The position numbers were made by a program, and so were the translations under genes. Of a stretch of DNA of 64,000 bases, positions 12,640 through 25,618 are shown piece after piece; the stretch's first letter is position 1; the number at the start of each line of letters is the position of its first letter. The stretch comes from Azolla pinnata (lineage: Eukaryota > Streptophyta > Polypodiopsida > Salviniales > Salviniaceae). Location of the stretch: NCBI GenBank assembly GCA_037176905.1, contig JBBBWG010027312.1, positions 4,133 through 68,132 of the forward strand, in the 5' to 3' direction. Below the pieces are notes generated by a model. The model was given only the letters and a program-made list of their open reading frames with translations. It did not search any database and was not told where the DNA came from.

Positions 12640-13050
12640 GGAGGAAAGTAGGAAGAAGAATGGAGAAAGGAGAAAGGAGAAAGGCGATGGCGATGGCGAT
12701 GGCCAGGTAGAATGGAATAGGTTTAGAATGCAGAAGAAGAAGAAGAAGAAGAAGAAGAATGGAGCAGCATAAGAATGGCGATGGCGACACCGAAGAATGC
12801 AGATTAACAATGGAACATAAGCAGCAGCAACATCAGCAGTAGCAACATCAGCAGCATCAGCAGCCGTAGCAGCAGAAGAAGAAGAAGAAGAAGACGAAGA
12901 AGAAGAAGCGAAGCAGGAGCGATGGCGAGCTTGTGTTGAAGCAGAAGAAACAGAAGACAAAACAGAAGAGAAAAGAGAGAGAAGACGAGAGAGAAGAAGA
13001 GAGAAGAAGAGGGAAAAAAAGAAAAGAGAAGAAATATTTTTATTTTTTTT
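12640..13050. repeat. GA/GAA-rich and CAG-rich tract upstream of the TMEM128-like gene
   Basis: The tract contains GGAGAAAGGAGAAA runs, GATGGC repeats, (GAA)n and 'cagcagcaacatcagcag' repeats, all on the 5' side of the minus-strand gene. The frames within it are low-complexity and not credible genes. GA/CT-rich leaders are common near plant transcription starts, so this may include the start site. Confidence 0.5.
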
Positions 13051-13290
13051 TGTGCGCGTATTTTTTTTAATCCGATATCCAAAAATGTATTATGCGCTGC
13101 TTTTTTCTCGCCGAGCGCAAAAAACAAACCCCGAAATTCCACGTGTCCTGGAAACTCGAAAAAACAAAAAGGATTAATTAAACTAAATAAATATGGGGAA
13201 TTAGTTTTTTATTTTTTGAAAACGTCTTTTTAAATTATTACGTTTTCAACGCCCCGCGGAAACTAAAAAAATTACGTCGGTTAAAACGCC
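13051..13290. other. AT-rich intergenic DNA
   Basis: A/T-rich with poly-T and poly-A runs. No feature recognised. Confidence 0.4.
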
Positions 13291-13785
13291 AACGTAGGTT
13301 TTAAAAAAAAAAATTACCGCTTCAATTAAATTGATGAGCACCGAATCGAGCAATTGTGAATCCAAATATCAAATTAAACAATTGATTAACAGTCGATTGA
13401 TTGATTAGCGCCCTGATCAACTAATTAGATTCGCTACCTGACTACCTTTTGTTAAATCGAATGTGATAAGGGAATCGAGTCGGATCAATCAATTAGTGAG
13501 AAAGGGATTAGAAATAAAATCAATTAAAGGTTAAACTAACGTAGGTTTAAAAAAAAAAATTACCGCTTCAATTAAATTGATGAGCACCGAATCGAGCAAT
13601 TGTGAATCCAAATATCAAATTAAACAATTGATTAACAGTCGATTGATTGATTAGCGCCCTGATCAACTAATTAGATTCGCTACCTGACTACCTTTTGTTA
13701 AATCGAATGTGATAAGGGAATCGAGTCGGATCAATCAATTAGTGAGAAAGGGATTAGAAATAAAATCAATTAAAGGCTAAACTAA
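13291..13785. repeat. Near-identical 247-bp tandem duplication
   Basis: Copy 1 is 13291-13537 and copy 2 is 13538-about 13785. Both begin 'aacgtaggtt' with an A-run and continue 'attaccgcttcaattaaatt'. They share the whole body through 'ggattagaaataaaatc'. The only differences I see are the A/T run lengths at the start and a t/c change near the end, so the event is very recent or is an assembly artefact. Confidence 0.9.
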
Positions 13786-14144
13786 CAGAATTAATTCGGT
13801 GTTGATTTTTCGCCACTTTTTTATAATTCTCCCTTAAATATATTTTTAGTTCCTAGAGAGAGGGGGAAAAACTATTTTTCAGCCTTTTTTGCGCTTTAGA
13901 GAGAGGAAATGCGATTCATTTATGGCGGGCTTTTCTAGAGAGAGGTTTTGCGTTTGGGCGCGGATTTGCTTTTTTTCCTTCTCCGCGCCAAAACAACAAA
14001 AAGGAGGAAAAAAAAACAACCGCGTCGTGGGGTTTTTATTTTTCCCCCGAGTTTTTTTTTCTGTTTTTCGGCCAAATACAAAATAAGCAAAAAAGAAACA
14101 AATTTCTGTTTGATTCTCCCGGGAACGCGTTAGAAGAAGCGGGA

Positions 14145-14202
14145 ATATTTATTTATTTATTCATTCATTCATTTGTTCACTTACTTATTTATTTATTTAT
14201 TT
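14145..14202. repeat. TTTA/TTCA tetranucleotide repeat
   Basis: Short tract of 'atttatttatttattcattc' type with slippage variants. Confidence 0.7.
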
Positions 14203-14581
14203 GCTCGTTTTGGAAAGGAGAGAAAAATTGAATATTCCGGGAAAAATTTGAAGCGCAAATATCTTTTATCTTGAAAGGGTTTTTTTTTTCTTCTATTTTT
14301 TTTCTCCCTCTGAAAAAGAAAACCTCCTTTGTAACCAAATTATTCTCAATGAACCGCCGAATCTGAACCAAATCCTGAACATTTGTGTATACGTTCAATT
14401 GTATATATATATATACACACACAACTTGCACATACGTTCAATTTTTTTGCAGAGGCCAATCAATTATTAGTATGTAGTAGCATCACCATTATGAATTTAC
14501 AATTATTAGTATGCAGTAGCATTACCATTATGAATTACAATTATTAGTATGTAGTAGCATTACCAGTATGAATTACAAGCT

Positions 14582-15062
14582 GGATCGAACGGCTCATTTA
14601 GGGTTTAAGGTTAGGGTTTAGGGTTTAGAGGTTTAGGTTTTAGGGTTTAGGGTTTAGGGTTTACAAATCATCGGCACTTAGCATTTAGGGTTTAGAGTTT
14701 AGGGTTTACAAATCATCAGCACTTAGCATTTAGAGTTCAAGGTTTAGGGTTTGCTAAGCATCGGCACTTTAGCGTTTAGGGTACAGGGTTTAGGGCTTGC
14801 AAAGCATTGGCACTTAGCATTTAAGACTCAGGGTTCAGGGCTTGCAAAGCAATGGCACTTTAGCATTTAGGGTTCAGGGTTTAGGGCTTGCAAAGCATTG
14901 GCACTTAGAGTTTAGGGTTTAGAGTTTGGGGTACCAGCTTTTAAGGTATAGGGTTTGCAAAACATCGGTACTCGGAGCTTAGGGTTTGCAAATCATCAAT
15001 GCTTAGAGTTTAGCGTTTAGCGTTTGCGAATCGTCGGCGTTAGAATTTAGGGTTTGGCAAAG
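14582..15062. repeat. Degenerate TTTAGGG array with ~60-bp super-repeat
   Basis: Runs of TTTAGGG-like units alternate with a spacer resembling 'gcaaagcatcggcacttagc'. The compound unit of about 55-65 bp repeats roughly eight times. The orientation (TTTAGGG on plus) is opposite to the 546-706 array. Substitutions in nearly every unit suggest age. Confidence 0.85.
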
Positions 15063-15489
15063 CATGTGACGATTCTATAACAACACTGAAACCTCTCTTA
15101 GATTGACTGACACAAGTCATAACATCACGACGACAACGTTAATTCCTCTTTAAATATAACCTATTTAGATGAGCATCACCAATCTACTCGTGATTCTGAT
15201 AGCATGCATCCATTAGAGATCAGTAAAATTGATCTGTTTCACTCGCCTGTTAAAATCCCATGTTGTTCATATCCAACCTTAAACTCAGAATCCCATCGGA
15301 AGTGCCGAGCAAGAATTCAAACCGAAAACACGCTCCTCGTCGTTTCCTTTTCTTTGTTTTAATTCTCGCGGTTCTCGAAAGTTTAAAAGAAAAACGTAAA
15401 AAAATGTTTGCGCATGGATTGTTCTATGCCCTCTTGGCACAAAGACCAACTCATGCCTTCTTCTTATTACAGGTCCCAACTCTTCCGAG

Positions 15490-15990
15490 ATTGAAAGTTC
15501 AAGGTTTAGGGTTTAAGGCTCAGGGTTTAGGGTTTAAGGTTTCATGCTTAGGTTAGGGTATCCGCTGGCCAAAGCTTCTTCATTAAATGATGGTAGAATC
15601 TTCTTCTTTTTTTCTGTTCTTTAGGGTTTAAGGTTCAAGGTTTAGGAACTAAGGCATAAGGCTTAGGGTTTAGGGCTTAAGGTTTAGGGTACCCTCTGGT
15701 GAACACTTCTTTGTTCACCAATGGTAGAATCTTCTTCTTTTTCTCTACTTTAGGGTTTAAGGTTCAAGGTTCAAGGTTCAAGGNNNNNNNNNNNNNNNNN
15801 NNNNNNNNNNNNNNNNNNNNNNNNNNNNNNNNNNNNNNNNNNNNNNNNNNNNNNNNNNNNNNNNNNNNNNNNNNNNNNNNNNNAAGGTTCAAGGTTCAAG
15901 GTTCAAGGATCTAGGATCTAAGATTTAAGGTTTAGACTTTAAGATTTAGGGTTTAGGGTTCTCTTTGTGCACTAATGGTAGAATCTTCTT
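15490..15990. repeat. Second TTTAGGG/AAGGTTC repeat array, three large units
   Basis: Three units of about 130-200 bp each contain 'tggtagaatcttcttc' plus a T-rich run, then 'ggtttaaggttcaagg' and TTTAGGG variants. The middle of the array is an unsequenced gap, so true copy number is unknown. Confidence 0.8.
15784..15883. other. Assembly gap (100 N)
   Basis: Exactly 100 N, bounded on both sides by 'aaggttcaaggttcaagg' repeats. A standard-size placeholder inside a tandem array; the real length is unknown. Confidence 0.98.
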
Positions 15991-17144
15991 CCTTTTTTCT
16001 CTCCTTCAGAAGAAAACAACTTTCGTGTATGGATCGATCGATCTTATAATGTCTGATTCCCGAGGCATTCACACGATGGGAGATTTGAATCAAGCCTTAT
16101 CGAGAGATAAAGGGATCCTCGACACTTAGCTTTCACGCCTCAACGGTCGGCCAATGGAGACAAATGGCATGTATGTGAACATGTGAGAGACATGCTTCTT
16201 TCTTCTTCCACCATAAATTAAGATCCATCATTAGTAACAAAATGTGAGAAATGGAACATAGATTTGTATTATTCTTACAACAACGAAAGCATAGTGTAGA
16301 GATACCAACCCCCTTGTTAGATATTTCCACCTCCAACCACATAATCGAATGATAGATGGTTCGTTATGTACTGCTTGAGTTGATGTAAAAGGACATTAAT
16401 GACCAAGTTATAACTAATGCAAGAAGTTTTGTTTTTCGAAACTGAAGAGGGTCAAGATCATCTAGAAATTTAGATGGTTTGTTGCTCAATATCTGGAGCA
16501 GCCCATCAGCCTTAAAATCTTCACTCCCAACGAGAACCCCCTCCGTTCACATCTCCTGATGGCAGGGAAAAACCACTTTGGGGGAGAATAATTTTCAAAC
16601 CAAAGTTAAAATATCTCGTTGATATACTTGAATGCCTTTCCACGCCCTTAGCAACTCCATCTTTCTCGCCAGTTGCGAAGGCGTGATTCTTTCATCATCT
16701 TCTTCTTCTTTGCTTCTTTCTTTGGTGGTCTTCATCATGCAACTTCTTCGGTCTTTCTTTTCACGACCGAATCATCAGCATATCGTTTTCGCGGGCGACA
16801 AGGAGATAACATGTATGTGAATGAGGGTGTTGAATTGGTTGTTGATGAGATGAGAGGATCTGTCGAGGAGGGCCCAAGGCCGTTTCTATCCTCATGCTCG
16901 ATCATTGATCGGAGCCCGACCGCAAAATATCTGGAGATAACTCCAACGTTTCGGAATCGCACAACCATCGTGCTTGTTGCTCGTTGCTCGTTGCTTTGTA
17001 GCATGTACACATTCTTATGTGGGCGCTTTAATCGGTAAAAGTCGCAGCATCGCGTTCATACCATGGAGCATCTCCCGTACTGCGGCACAGTGCATATATC
17101 GATTCGTACGCCCATGCACACCACCAGTTGGCAAGGAGCCAATG
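15991..17144. other. Intergenic DNA, no gene recognised
   Basis: Short frames of about 60-120 codons exist on both strands but none shows a recognisable domain or splice structure. Confidence 0.4.
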
Positions 17145-17830
17145 ATGATGCTGAGGATGATTGTGATGAATGGTGATGATGGTGGTGATGGTGATGACAA
17201 TGGTGGTGATGATGATGATGGCGATGAGGATGAGTACGATGGTGGTGGTGAGTATGATGATGATGATGGCTGGCGATGATGATGATAATGATGGCGGTGA
17301 TGATGATGATGATGATGAGGGTGGCGATGAGGATGAGGATGATGGTGATGGTGAGCATGATGATGACAATGATGATGATGATGATGATGCAAATGTTGAT
17401 GATTGTGACAGTGACAACACAATGATGATGATGATGATGGTAGTGACCATAGCCATGATGATGACAGTGGCGATGATGATGACAGTGGTGATGAACATGG
17501 CCATGATGGTGACAGCAGTGATGATGATGACGGTGGTAAATGGGGCTGATGATGATGATGACTGTGGCGGCGATGGCATGCTGACGACGGCGATGATGAT
17601 GATGATGTTGATGGTGACAGTGATGGTGGTGATGATGATCATCACGACTGCAGTGGCGTCGATGCCAATTATGAAGGCGGCGACGATGATGATGGTGCTG
17701 ATGATGATGGCAATGGCAGTGATGACAATGACGATGATGGTATTGATGATGATGATGATGACAATGATGATGACGGCGGTGACGATGATGGTGTTGATGA
17801 TGATAATGATGGTGGTGATGATGATGATGG

Positions 17831-17864
<34 letters not shown>

Positions 17865-17868
17865 GGAG
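17145..17868. repeat. Imperfect GAT/GGT trinucleotide microsatellite, ~0.7 kb
   Basis: GATGATGATGGTGATG-type sequence interrupted by GACAATG, GGCGATG and similar variants. Long frames on both strands (Asp/Met-rich and Ile/Thr/His-rich) are by-products of the trinucleotide period, not genes. Confidence 0.9.
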
Positions 17869-18262
17869 TTGGTAAGCTCGACCGACGTGTGCATGTAGTT
17901 CATTGCGACCATATGTTTACAAAACAATATAGTTCCGAGCCTTTACCACCACGACAAGGGAATCGGCCAAAGCAGTCGAACTTGCCATTGCTCATTCGAT
18001 CCACCCATTCCTCGCATCAGATGGATTCAAATCGTACCATGGTATATTTCGATCCACGCCCTCGATTCCTTCTTGAATTCACTCCCGCATGAACAACACG
18101 CAGCAAATAACACGCGTCTTTCGCCATTCGAAAACGAACATATAGCACAAGACAGGAGCGTAATGCAAACAACCTGCAAGAGTGCGAGTATAATTGCGCA
18201 TAACGCGGATCAGATTGCATGGAACGGGACTTTCTCTTCGATCGGAACGCGATGAAAGGCGG

Positions 18263-18364
18263 CATATATCGACAACTGCGGTTCCGGAACAGATCTCGGG
18301 AAGAAATCGGAACCATATATCGACAACTGCTGTCTCGGAAGCAGATCTCGGGAAGAATCGGAAC
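18263..18364. repeat. 51-bp tandem duplication upstream of the syntaxin
   Basis: Two copies (18263-18313 and 18314-18364) share 'catatatcgacaactgc' and 'cagatctcgggaag'. They lie in the probable promoter area of the downstream syntaxin gene. Confidence 0.75.
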
Positions 18365-18599
18365 ACCGCGATTTGTGATGCCAAGATCGAGATACACTGT
18401 TCGGTTAGCTCGGCGAGGCCCGTTGCATCGAGCCTCCGATCATCGAGCTTCCTCGATGAATGATCATCAAAGCAAAACGGTTTTGGAAGCAGCCATGGAA
18501 CCTCGGAAGGAACGAAGGGCAGTTTGGGAGTATCCGGAAAGTTCCAAGGAAGGGGTGGGATCTTGGAATTTCTCCGGAACGTAGAGAAGTGCGTTGTTC

Positions 18600-18694
18600 T
18601 GGTTTGGTTTTCCCCCTCTTGCGTTTCATTCCGGTTGAGAGAAGGGTCGTGGATCTTTTGGAGTTCGATCCGCAATTTCCTTGTTCCCACACAG
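18600..18694 (+). other. Possible 5'UTR exon of the syntaxin gene
   Basis: A CT-rich leader-like stretch ends in a strong donor, CACACAG followed by gtatgt at 18695. It lies about 0.8 kb before the candidate start exon. Inference only; no transcript data. Confidence 0.3.
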
Positions 18695-19501
18695 GTATGT
18701 TTGAATCTCGGCCTCTCTTCCAATTTCCCTCTCTCTCTTTTTCCGTTTCCTTCCGATCCCCAGGCTGCACCAAAGCTCTCAGATTTTCCTTTCTTCCCGA
18801 TCGATGTTCGCTTCACGGAATTATTTCCCACATTACGCTTCCCTTGTGGTGCAAAAGTGAGAAGAATAAAGGGAATCCGATTGTACACCATGGCATCGCG
18901 GTATGCGCTGTGTTATGTTGTCATCAGTATGGTTTAGGCCCAAGAAGATCAAATGGATCAGATTTTGACGTGGAGTATCTCCCTTTTGGCTTGGATCACT
19001 GATGATAATCATCTCACTTCATGCTCATTTCAATTTGATCAGTACTATGGTTTTGTTCCGGGATAATCCTGAGAACTCGATTAAGATGTCGAACTTTTTG
19101 GCAAGATCAAGAATTTTCACTTCCATTATCCCTTGTTCTATCGTCAGCAATGCAGTTTCAAATTGGATCAAAGAGAAGTAGATTCAAGCGCAATATTTTT
19201 TTGTCAAGATGATGTATTTTTATTTCATACGATTTCATTGCCATATCATCAATGTGGTTTAAGGTAGAGGATAAACGAAGTGTAAATTAGAATGATACTA
19301 ATGGCCTCATTGCGTCCTGCATGTTGCACTGTGAAACTCTTAAGAAATTTCGCATCTGAAGGTTGACTGTTTACAATGCTTTAGTCATACAATGTTCAGA
19401 ATAACATGTCCTAATCGAATCCGTGAAGTTCTGATGCAGAAATATGAAATGTCACTCGTTCCAATCGAACGAAGGCTAAAGAAACAAAACCAATTCCAAA
19501 G

Positions 19502-22500
19502 ATGATTGATCTTCTCCATGAGGTTGCCAGATTATGATAGAAATATTGTCTCCCCTTAATAAATATGTGTGTATCTATCTTTCTTTCACTAGGATAGCTG
19601 ATATTGTATCACACCTAATGTATCTAAGATAGGCTCTACTGAAAGTTTCTGTTTTTATCTAAGAAGGAAACATGTTTTGATGTAACCTCTCGCTGATCTT
19701 AATTAGTCCCAGAGGCTGCACTGGCCATCTCGGTGTATCCTCATATATTTCTTTGTTTAGAATTGGGCTATGGTGATTTTTAGTTTACTAGCCAAGACCT
19801 AAAGCTTTATTATGGAACATTTCTTACTTTGTGGATTAAGGGCATTAGTAACTCTGATTCAGACAAGGCCAAAGCACTCTAATGGATAGTGTTAGCTCGA
19901 AGGCTATCATGAGGAGGATAGGGTTCACAAGTAGTCCATCTATTGTTGCTTTCTGGATTTTCCATTGCCAACCTGGAGAAGTCCCTATTTGGGTCCATAT
20001 AGAGATCACAAGTCACTGTTGATGAGAATATCCAGTGGAGCAGCTGATCTGGGGTTCAACAATAGCACAAAATGGCGTAAATCAAGGCTGCTCACTTTTG
20101 CCTAGAAGCTAATCATTCTTCTTCTAATGTCAGGATTGATTTGCACACACATGGACTATAATTTTTGCATTGTGCTGCTAGTCCATATACACATGTTGAT
20201 TGATAGGGTTTTGAACAGGAGAAAATTTTTACAATTATCAGTGCACATCAAAACGGCGTTCCAGATTATGATATCGAAGCAGGAACTGGTGATGGCCCGA
20301 ATGTCATCCCTCATGGAGCACTTACGGATTTCTTTCAAAAGGTTGGTAATAATGTCTGTAAAATCTCATTTTGTGGGCTTTTTCGGGGGTGTTTATTTTT
20401 GTCAATCAATATTGACTAACATTTTCTAGTAGTAAGGATAAAATATGTATGTTCAGCATGCTACTCAAGAGCAACACATTTTTATTCTTACGTTCATAGG
20501 TGGACGAGATTAAAGAACGGATGCTTAAAGTACAAAAACTCCTTACACAACTTGAGGCTAGTTTTCACTCCCTTGAATAGGCCCAGAATGTGATTGTACC
20601 ATTAGAAAAGAAATGCAACCATTGAGTTTGTAGTTCATGGTGATTGGATTGTGATTCTCGCAGGAGGAAAATGAAATATCCAAGACTCTTACAAAGGTGG
20701 CTGCTATGAAAGGTGTTCTTTTGTATCCTTACACTGCTTTAGGAGTATGCTTTCAGAAAAAAGTGGATGTTATATCTCTCTAAGGCTTGAGAAAAGGATC
20801 TATCCATTGTGCATTCTGCCTAATGTATATACATACAAACATCACATGTGAATTGGATTGATTATGTTTGAGTGAATTTCTTGGTAATAATTTCTGATCC
20901 TCATTCTTTTGTAGTTTTTCATTGGAAGTTGCATTCATCTGCAGACCTTTAGGGATCCTTAATTTAGAAGTAGGGTCGTCTGTGATTTTGAATTGTTTAA
21001 CTGTTGTAAAGTTACATACTTGGTGATAATGTAAAACTGTACACAACTTCTTACTCTACTGTCTTTCTTTGATGTAGCATCAAAAGAAAAAATGGCATTC
21101 TATGTAGAAGAAGTAATAAAGCAATCCAAAATAATTAAAGGAAAGCTAGAGATACTAGATGAAGAGGTAATGAAAATTACTTGATGACCTACTTAAATGC
21201 CTTGAGGATAAACTAAAATTTGAAGGATTTCAACTTGCAGAATTTGGCTAATCGGAAAACACTGGGTTGTGAAGAAGATACTGGTATTGATCGTTCAAGA
21301 ATGTCAATAACTCTGTAAGATCCTCTATCATTCTAACGTGTCTTGTTCTCATGATTAAGCTGAGATGGGTATTAGTTCTCTTAAGTTACGAAATCACATG
21401 ATTGCAGAGTTTTAAAGAAAAAGCTTCATTCTTTGATGGCAGATTTCCAGGTTGCCTTTCATATTTATCCTTCCTCTAACCCGAAAACTTAAAATCAAAT
21501 CTCTACATTGTGCGTGATCGTCTAGATAATTATCTTTCAGCTAACAAGATTACATCACCATTCTTCTCCTTGTAATGCCAATAATTCATCTCAAAGTGCT
21601 TTTTTCTGTATTGTCTCAGAGTGAATGCTACCATTCAAGGGCACTTATTTGTTCTGTTCTACTGCTAGAAATTTGTGCCAGTCACGAGTTCTTTTATGAT
21701 AGAGTATCGATAATGCCTGATTTATATTTAGGCTATGTGCTCTTCAAGGTGGATCTTAAATTTAATACCACTAATGTCTGGTTGAAGATCTGATAGAAAA
21801 AGTATTCTATTTTTATAGGACAGTGTGTATGTATCGTGTCTTTCCTGAGTCTCCTGTGTTTGTAAAACCGTTCAGCATCATATTTTGACATTGAGAAGTC
21901 TTTAGAAAAGCTTGACTGCAAGTTTTCTTTTACCACTGTTTGAATATGACAAGGCTAAACTGAAGTACCATATGCAAGAGCACCTATTACCTATCCATGA
22001 CACTTGAAACTTAAACCTTAAATATTGCCAACAATAGAGGGAAACCTAAACTTCATATGCCATCTACCTTTCAACATTAAATTGTTTGGAACAAGTTCAT
22101 TTTGAAAACCTGGCCTTGATTGTACCAAATGAAAATTTAACAAGCAGGATTGACTAACATTTTCTCACATGCACGATCATTAATGAGGTATAAAAGAATC
22201 TAAGGCAGAGGCTGCGGGATGAATATCGTATCATCATTCAAAGGAGAGTCTTTACAGGTTCACTTTCTCATTGAAAATTTCTTTTGGACTGGCTTCTACC
22301 TGCATACTTGATAGATGAATTCATCTCTGACCAGATATGAAGTATTGTATGATCATAAGTAAAAATTACCTACAAAATACAATATCATGCAATGTCTGCT
22401 GTTGTAAATCTAGTTGTAATTAGAAATCAATGAGAAAAGTGCATTTATCAAATTTAAAAGACAAAAATCTATTGTTTTTTATGGGTATAATGTAAATTTC

Positions 22501-24035
22501 AATAATTTGTTGTTAGATTCAGCCTATAGAAAGTTCCCAAAATCCTGAACCTCTTAGAGCAACTGGTTGCTCCTTAGATAAGGCCTTGTAAGCTAAAGTA
22601 TGCAGTTTATAACTCATACCAAAATTAGAGTTTGTACAGCGTTGACAAAATATTTGATATTTGCGAAGGTCAGAACTGAGCCACCTGAACGGTGGTCATT
22701 GAATAGTGGTCATCACATATTGTATATCCCCCAATCCAAAGGATGTCGTAACAAAAGAAACTAGTAAAAGTCATTAAGATGGCCAATGCATATTAAATCA
22801 AAGATGCCATATTGGTCACTGCATGGTTTGCTTCAATCACGGTGTCTTACAAAATTTGTCATAGCTCATGCTGAAGGTGCTCATATCTTTATTTTCTGCA
22901 GTCTCTGGACAAGAGCCTGATGCCGAGGTTGGATTCTTGATGTTTTAAGCATGATTGCAAACTGAAGATGGCATATGGCAATATGATGCTTACAATTCCA
23001 GAGGAAACCTCTGAAAATGTTGCTGCTCTATGCCAGCTTGTGGAGAATCTCATAGAGACAGGAGAAAGTGAGAGAATATTTCAGAAGGCAATCCAAAATC
23101 AAGGCCAGAGACATATTTTATCCACACTGACAGAGATAGAGGAGCGCCATGAAGCAGTTAAGGATATTGAGCAAAAGTTGCTTGAATTACATCAGGTAAA
23201 AAATCTTTATTCTTGCAAAATATGATATTTTTAATGTATCAACCATCCAATTCTCGATGAAGGTGTAGGGGTCAAGGTGAAATACTTTGTGGGCATGATA
23301 GTATATTTGAGGACCTTACGTAGAAAGATTATTGGACAAAACATCTGATGCCATGAAAGTAAAATTGATACAGGATGTGTTTAGGTCCACGCATCCATAC
23401 ATTTGGCATACATCCTTCCCTTGCCTACTTTCTTAGTAAAGAAAATCCATCTGGTATAGACTGAAGGATTGTGAAACATAAACATATGTGCATGGAAATA
23501 TGATGGCAATATAGTTTTAGTTTAGAAACCTCATTCTCATCTCTTCATCTGTACATTACTTGCCATCCCAACTCATTCTAAAATCTTTGAGCTGCTTTCA
23601 TCGTCTAGTTCTGTAATTTGGATTGTAGAGGGACATATTGGATGGTTGATTTTTTTGCTTCAATTGAGCGAGAATGTAATTTGTAACGCATTCATTTATT
23701 TATTTTACAGATTTTTCTAGATATGTCTGTCCTTGTGGAGTCTCAAGGAGAAATCTTAGACAATATTGAGGATCAGGTTACACGTCCTTCTGCTAATTTA
23801 TGGAACTGATTTATAAAATCAGCCTCTATATTCAAAGTTATTATAGCCGTTCACGGTGCCCCAGGTAGCTAAAGCTGCAGAATATACTGAGGCGGGGACT
23901 GCAGTGTTGATAAAAGCCAAGAAACTCCAGAAGAGCAAGAGAAAATGGGTGATGTTTGCCGTTTTGATTTTGCTACTTATTATTGTTATAATTGTGGTTC
24001 CAGTGATGCAACCTTGGAAAGACAAAAAGGCTTGA
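19502..24035 (+). CDS. SYP13: Plasma-membrane Qa-SNARE syntaxin, SYP13 type
   Basis: Well-supported exons: 20219-20341 (or from 20240), 20500-20556, 20664-20712, 21078-21166, 21241-21314, 21408-21450, 22197-22257, 22902-22927, 23037-23195, 23711-23776 and 23865-24035. They give about 300 residues. Order: acidic N-terminal segment with DYDIEAG, Habc helices from [13 protein letters not shown] through [20 protein letters not shown] to [10 protein letters not shown], then IENLIETG-like [18 protein letters not shown]. The SNARE motif runs from [20 protein letters not shown] through [19 protein letters not shown] with the layer-0 Gln intact in VESQG. A C-terminal anchor follows, ending [10 protein letters not shown]. 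The many-exon layout and the tail resemble SYP131/SYP132, which mediate exocytosis and cell-plate fusion at the plasma membrane. The second intron begins with GC rather than GT (20557). The first coding exon is tentative: 19502-19522 would encode MIDLLHE, like the family's MNDLL start, and keeps phase. Confidence 0.88.
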
Positions 24036-25618
24036 AGGAATTGGGGAGAAAAGAAAAGAAAATCAATGTTCATGTACGTGGAGAGATGAGCAAGCTCGAA
24101 AAAACTTGGAGAAACAAAAAGAGTGTTTATTTTGGAAGATGGCGTCACACTCTTTGTTGAGGCTCTGTTAAGCTCTTTTTGTACGACCGAAGCCATATTG
24201 GATGCTTCACTTTGCAATCCTTCCACTCCTGCTATGTGCTTTTGGTAAGGAAGCCCCTTTCGAGGTATTTTCTTTGTATATTGATGCAGATCATTCTACT
24301 AAAATTGGGTACGTTCGTTTTTCCTCTAGAGCTTTTCATCACATCTTAGTTTGCAAAGGTTTATGAAAAAGCTTTTTCATGGGTAATGTCACTCAATCAA
24401 AGTCCACCTCCAATTAACTGCTTTCTCAAATTAAGTTCACTTATTTTGTTGGCAGCAAATCAAGTCTTGATGATCATCATATCCAAACATTAATAACTTT
24501 TATGCTATGAAGTATGTTTCAGCCCATTGCCCATAAACTTTTCACCAGGAGACAAATGGAGGCAGCATGCCCTAAGTAATGTAAAAGAAGGCAGTATTAC
24601 ACTAATGGGTCGTCATATCGGTTTTACTAGCTAAAATGTGCTTGTGATACTGCGCACTTTTGAATCATTTTGTCACCTTGTGTTATCTGGGCTGATGCCA
24701 CTGGAGTATGCACATGTGTGTTGGAAAAAATAGGATTCATTTGAAAGTGCTTCATTTCCATATAAGATTCAATCCAAAATTTGATTGCATCATGTCCAAA
24801 TTTATACTGGGATTTGTAGAAGCTTGCCCTTCTTATAAGAACCAAACCACGGACGATCAAACTTACGGTGGTGTAAGGCCAAATTGAGCCAAATCGCAGA
24901 ACAACACATCGCTCTTGCCATTCACACACACGAGCATTTTGGTGTTGTGATTTCTACATCTAATCTCATGCTTTGGGATGCATGCATCGTGCCCAGATCT
25001 GTGTGGATGGATGCCTCTTGAAAGATCCGATTCACATACTTGTGTAATAGTTAGGGTTTGTGGCATTAGATTTATATCTGTCTTAATGATCTGCTATGAC
25101 ACACTAAAGTGCAAGCTAGTATATAACCCAATTGTTTGCTGTTCTTCGATTGTTAAAGCAAACACATCGAATGGGGCATGATCGACTAGTAAGGCCTTGC
25201 GGAATTGAATTCATTGTAAATGAATTAACTGAGAAATACAAAGGCTTTTCAATCTTCACCACATTACAAGACTAGCTCTGCAAACTCTGTAAAAATTTTG
25301 CTTCAGTTTCTTCTTCTTTTATTTATTTTTAAACACTTTGAGTCATGAATTCATGAGAATTGAGTGCACAAAAACCAACACACAGAAATGAAGAGAGTTT
25401 TGCAAATACTTGACATTGGGGGCTAGTTCTGTAATTTCATGAGATTTGGAAACAAGAAGAAGGATGATGATGATCGTGATGGTGGCGAAGATGATGATGA
25501 TGGTGGTGGTGAAGAAGGTGTTGATGATGCAGAAGAAGAAGCAGAAGAAGAAGAAGAAGAAGAAGATGATGATGAAGATAAGGGAGAAAGCTATGGCTCC
25601 TTGAGAATCCGTTCTAGC
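24036..25618. other. Intergenic DNA between syntaxin and RUS gene
   Basis: Syntaxin 3'UTR followed by sequence without a recognisable gene. A GAT/GAA-rich stretch at about 25462-25585 precedes the RUS start. It leaves an open in-frame acidic extension from an ATG at 25439, which I regard as leader rather than protein. Confidence 0.45.

Noticed and set aside
12319-12651. 110-codon plus-strand open frame
   Set aside because: Antisense to the first exon of the TMEM128-like gene, whose splice structure and motifs are convincing.
17028-17927. Open frames of 242 and 299 codons on both strands
   Set aside because: Produced by the GAT trinucleotide repeat; composition is Ile/Thr/His or Asp/Met only.
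18079-18891. 270-codon minus-strand open frame
   Set aside because: Complex composition but no recognisable domain, overlaps the likely syntaxin promoter and leader, and spans a tandem duplication. Possible chance frame.
25439-25618. Acidic N-terminal extension of the RUS4-like protein
   Set aside because: In frame with an ATG but composed of GAT/GAA repeat; the later ATG at 25619 gives a family-like length. Kept as an alternative only.
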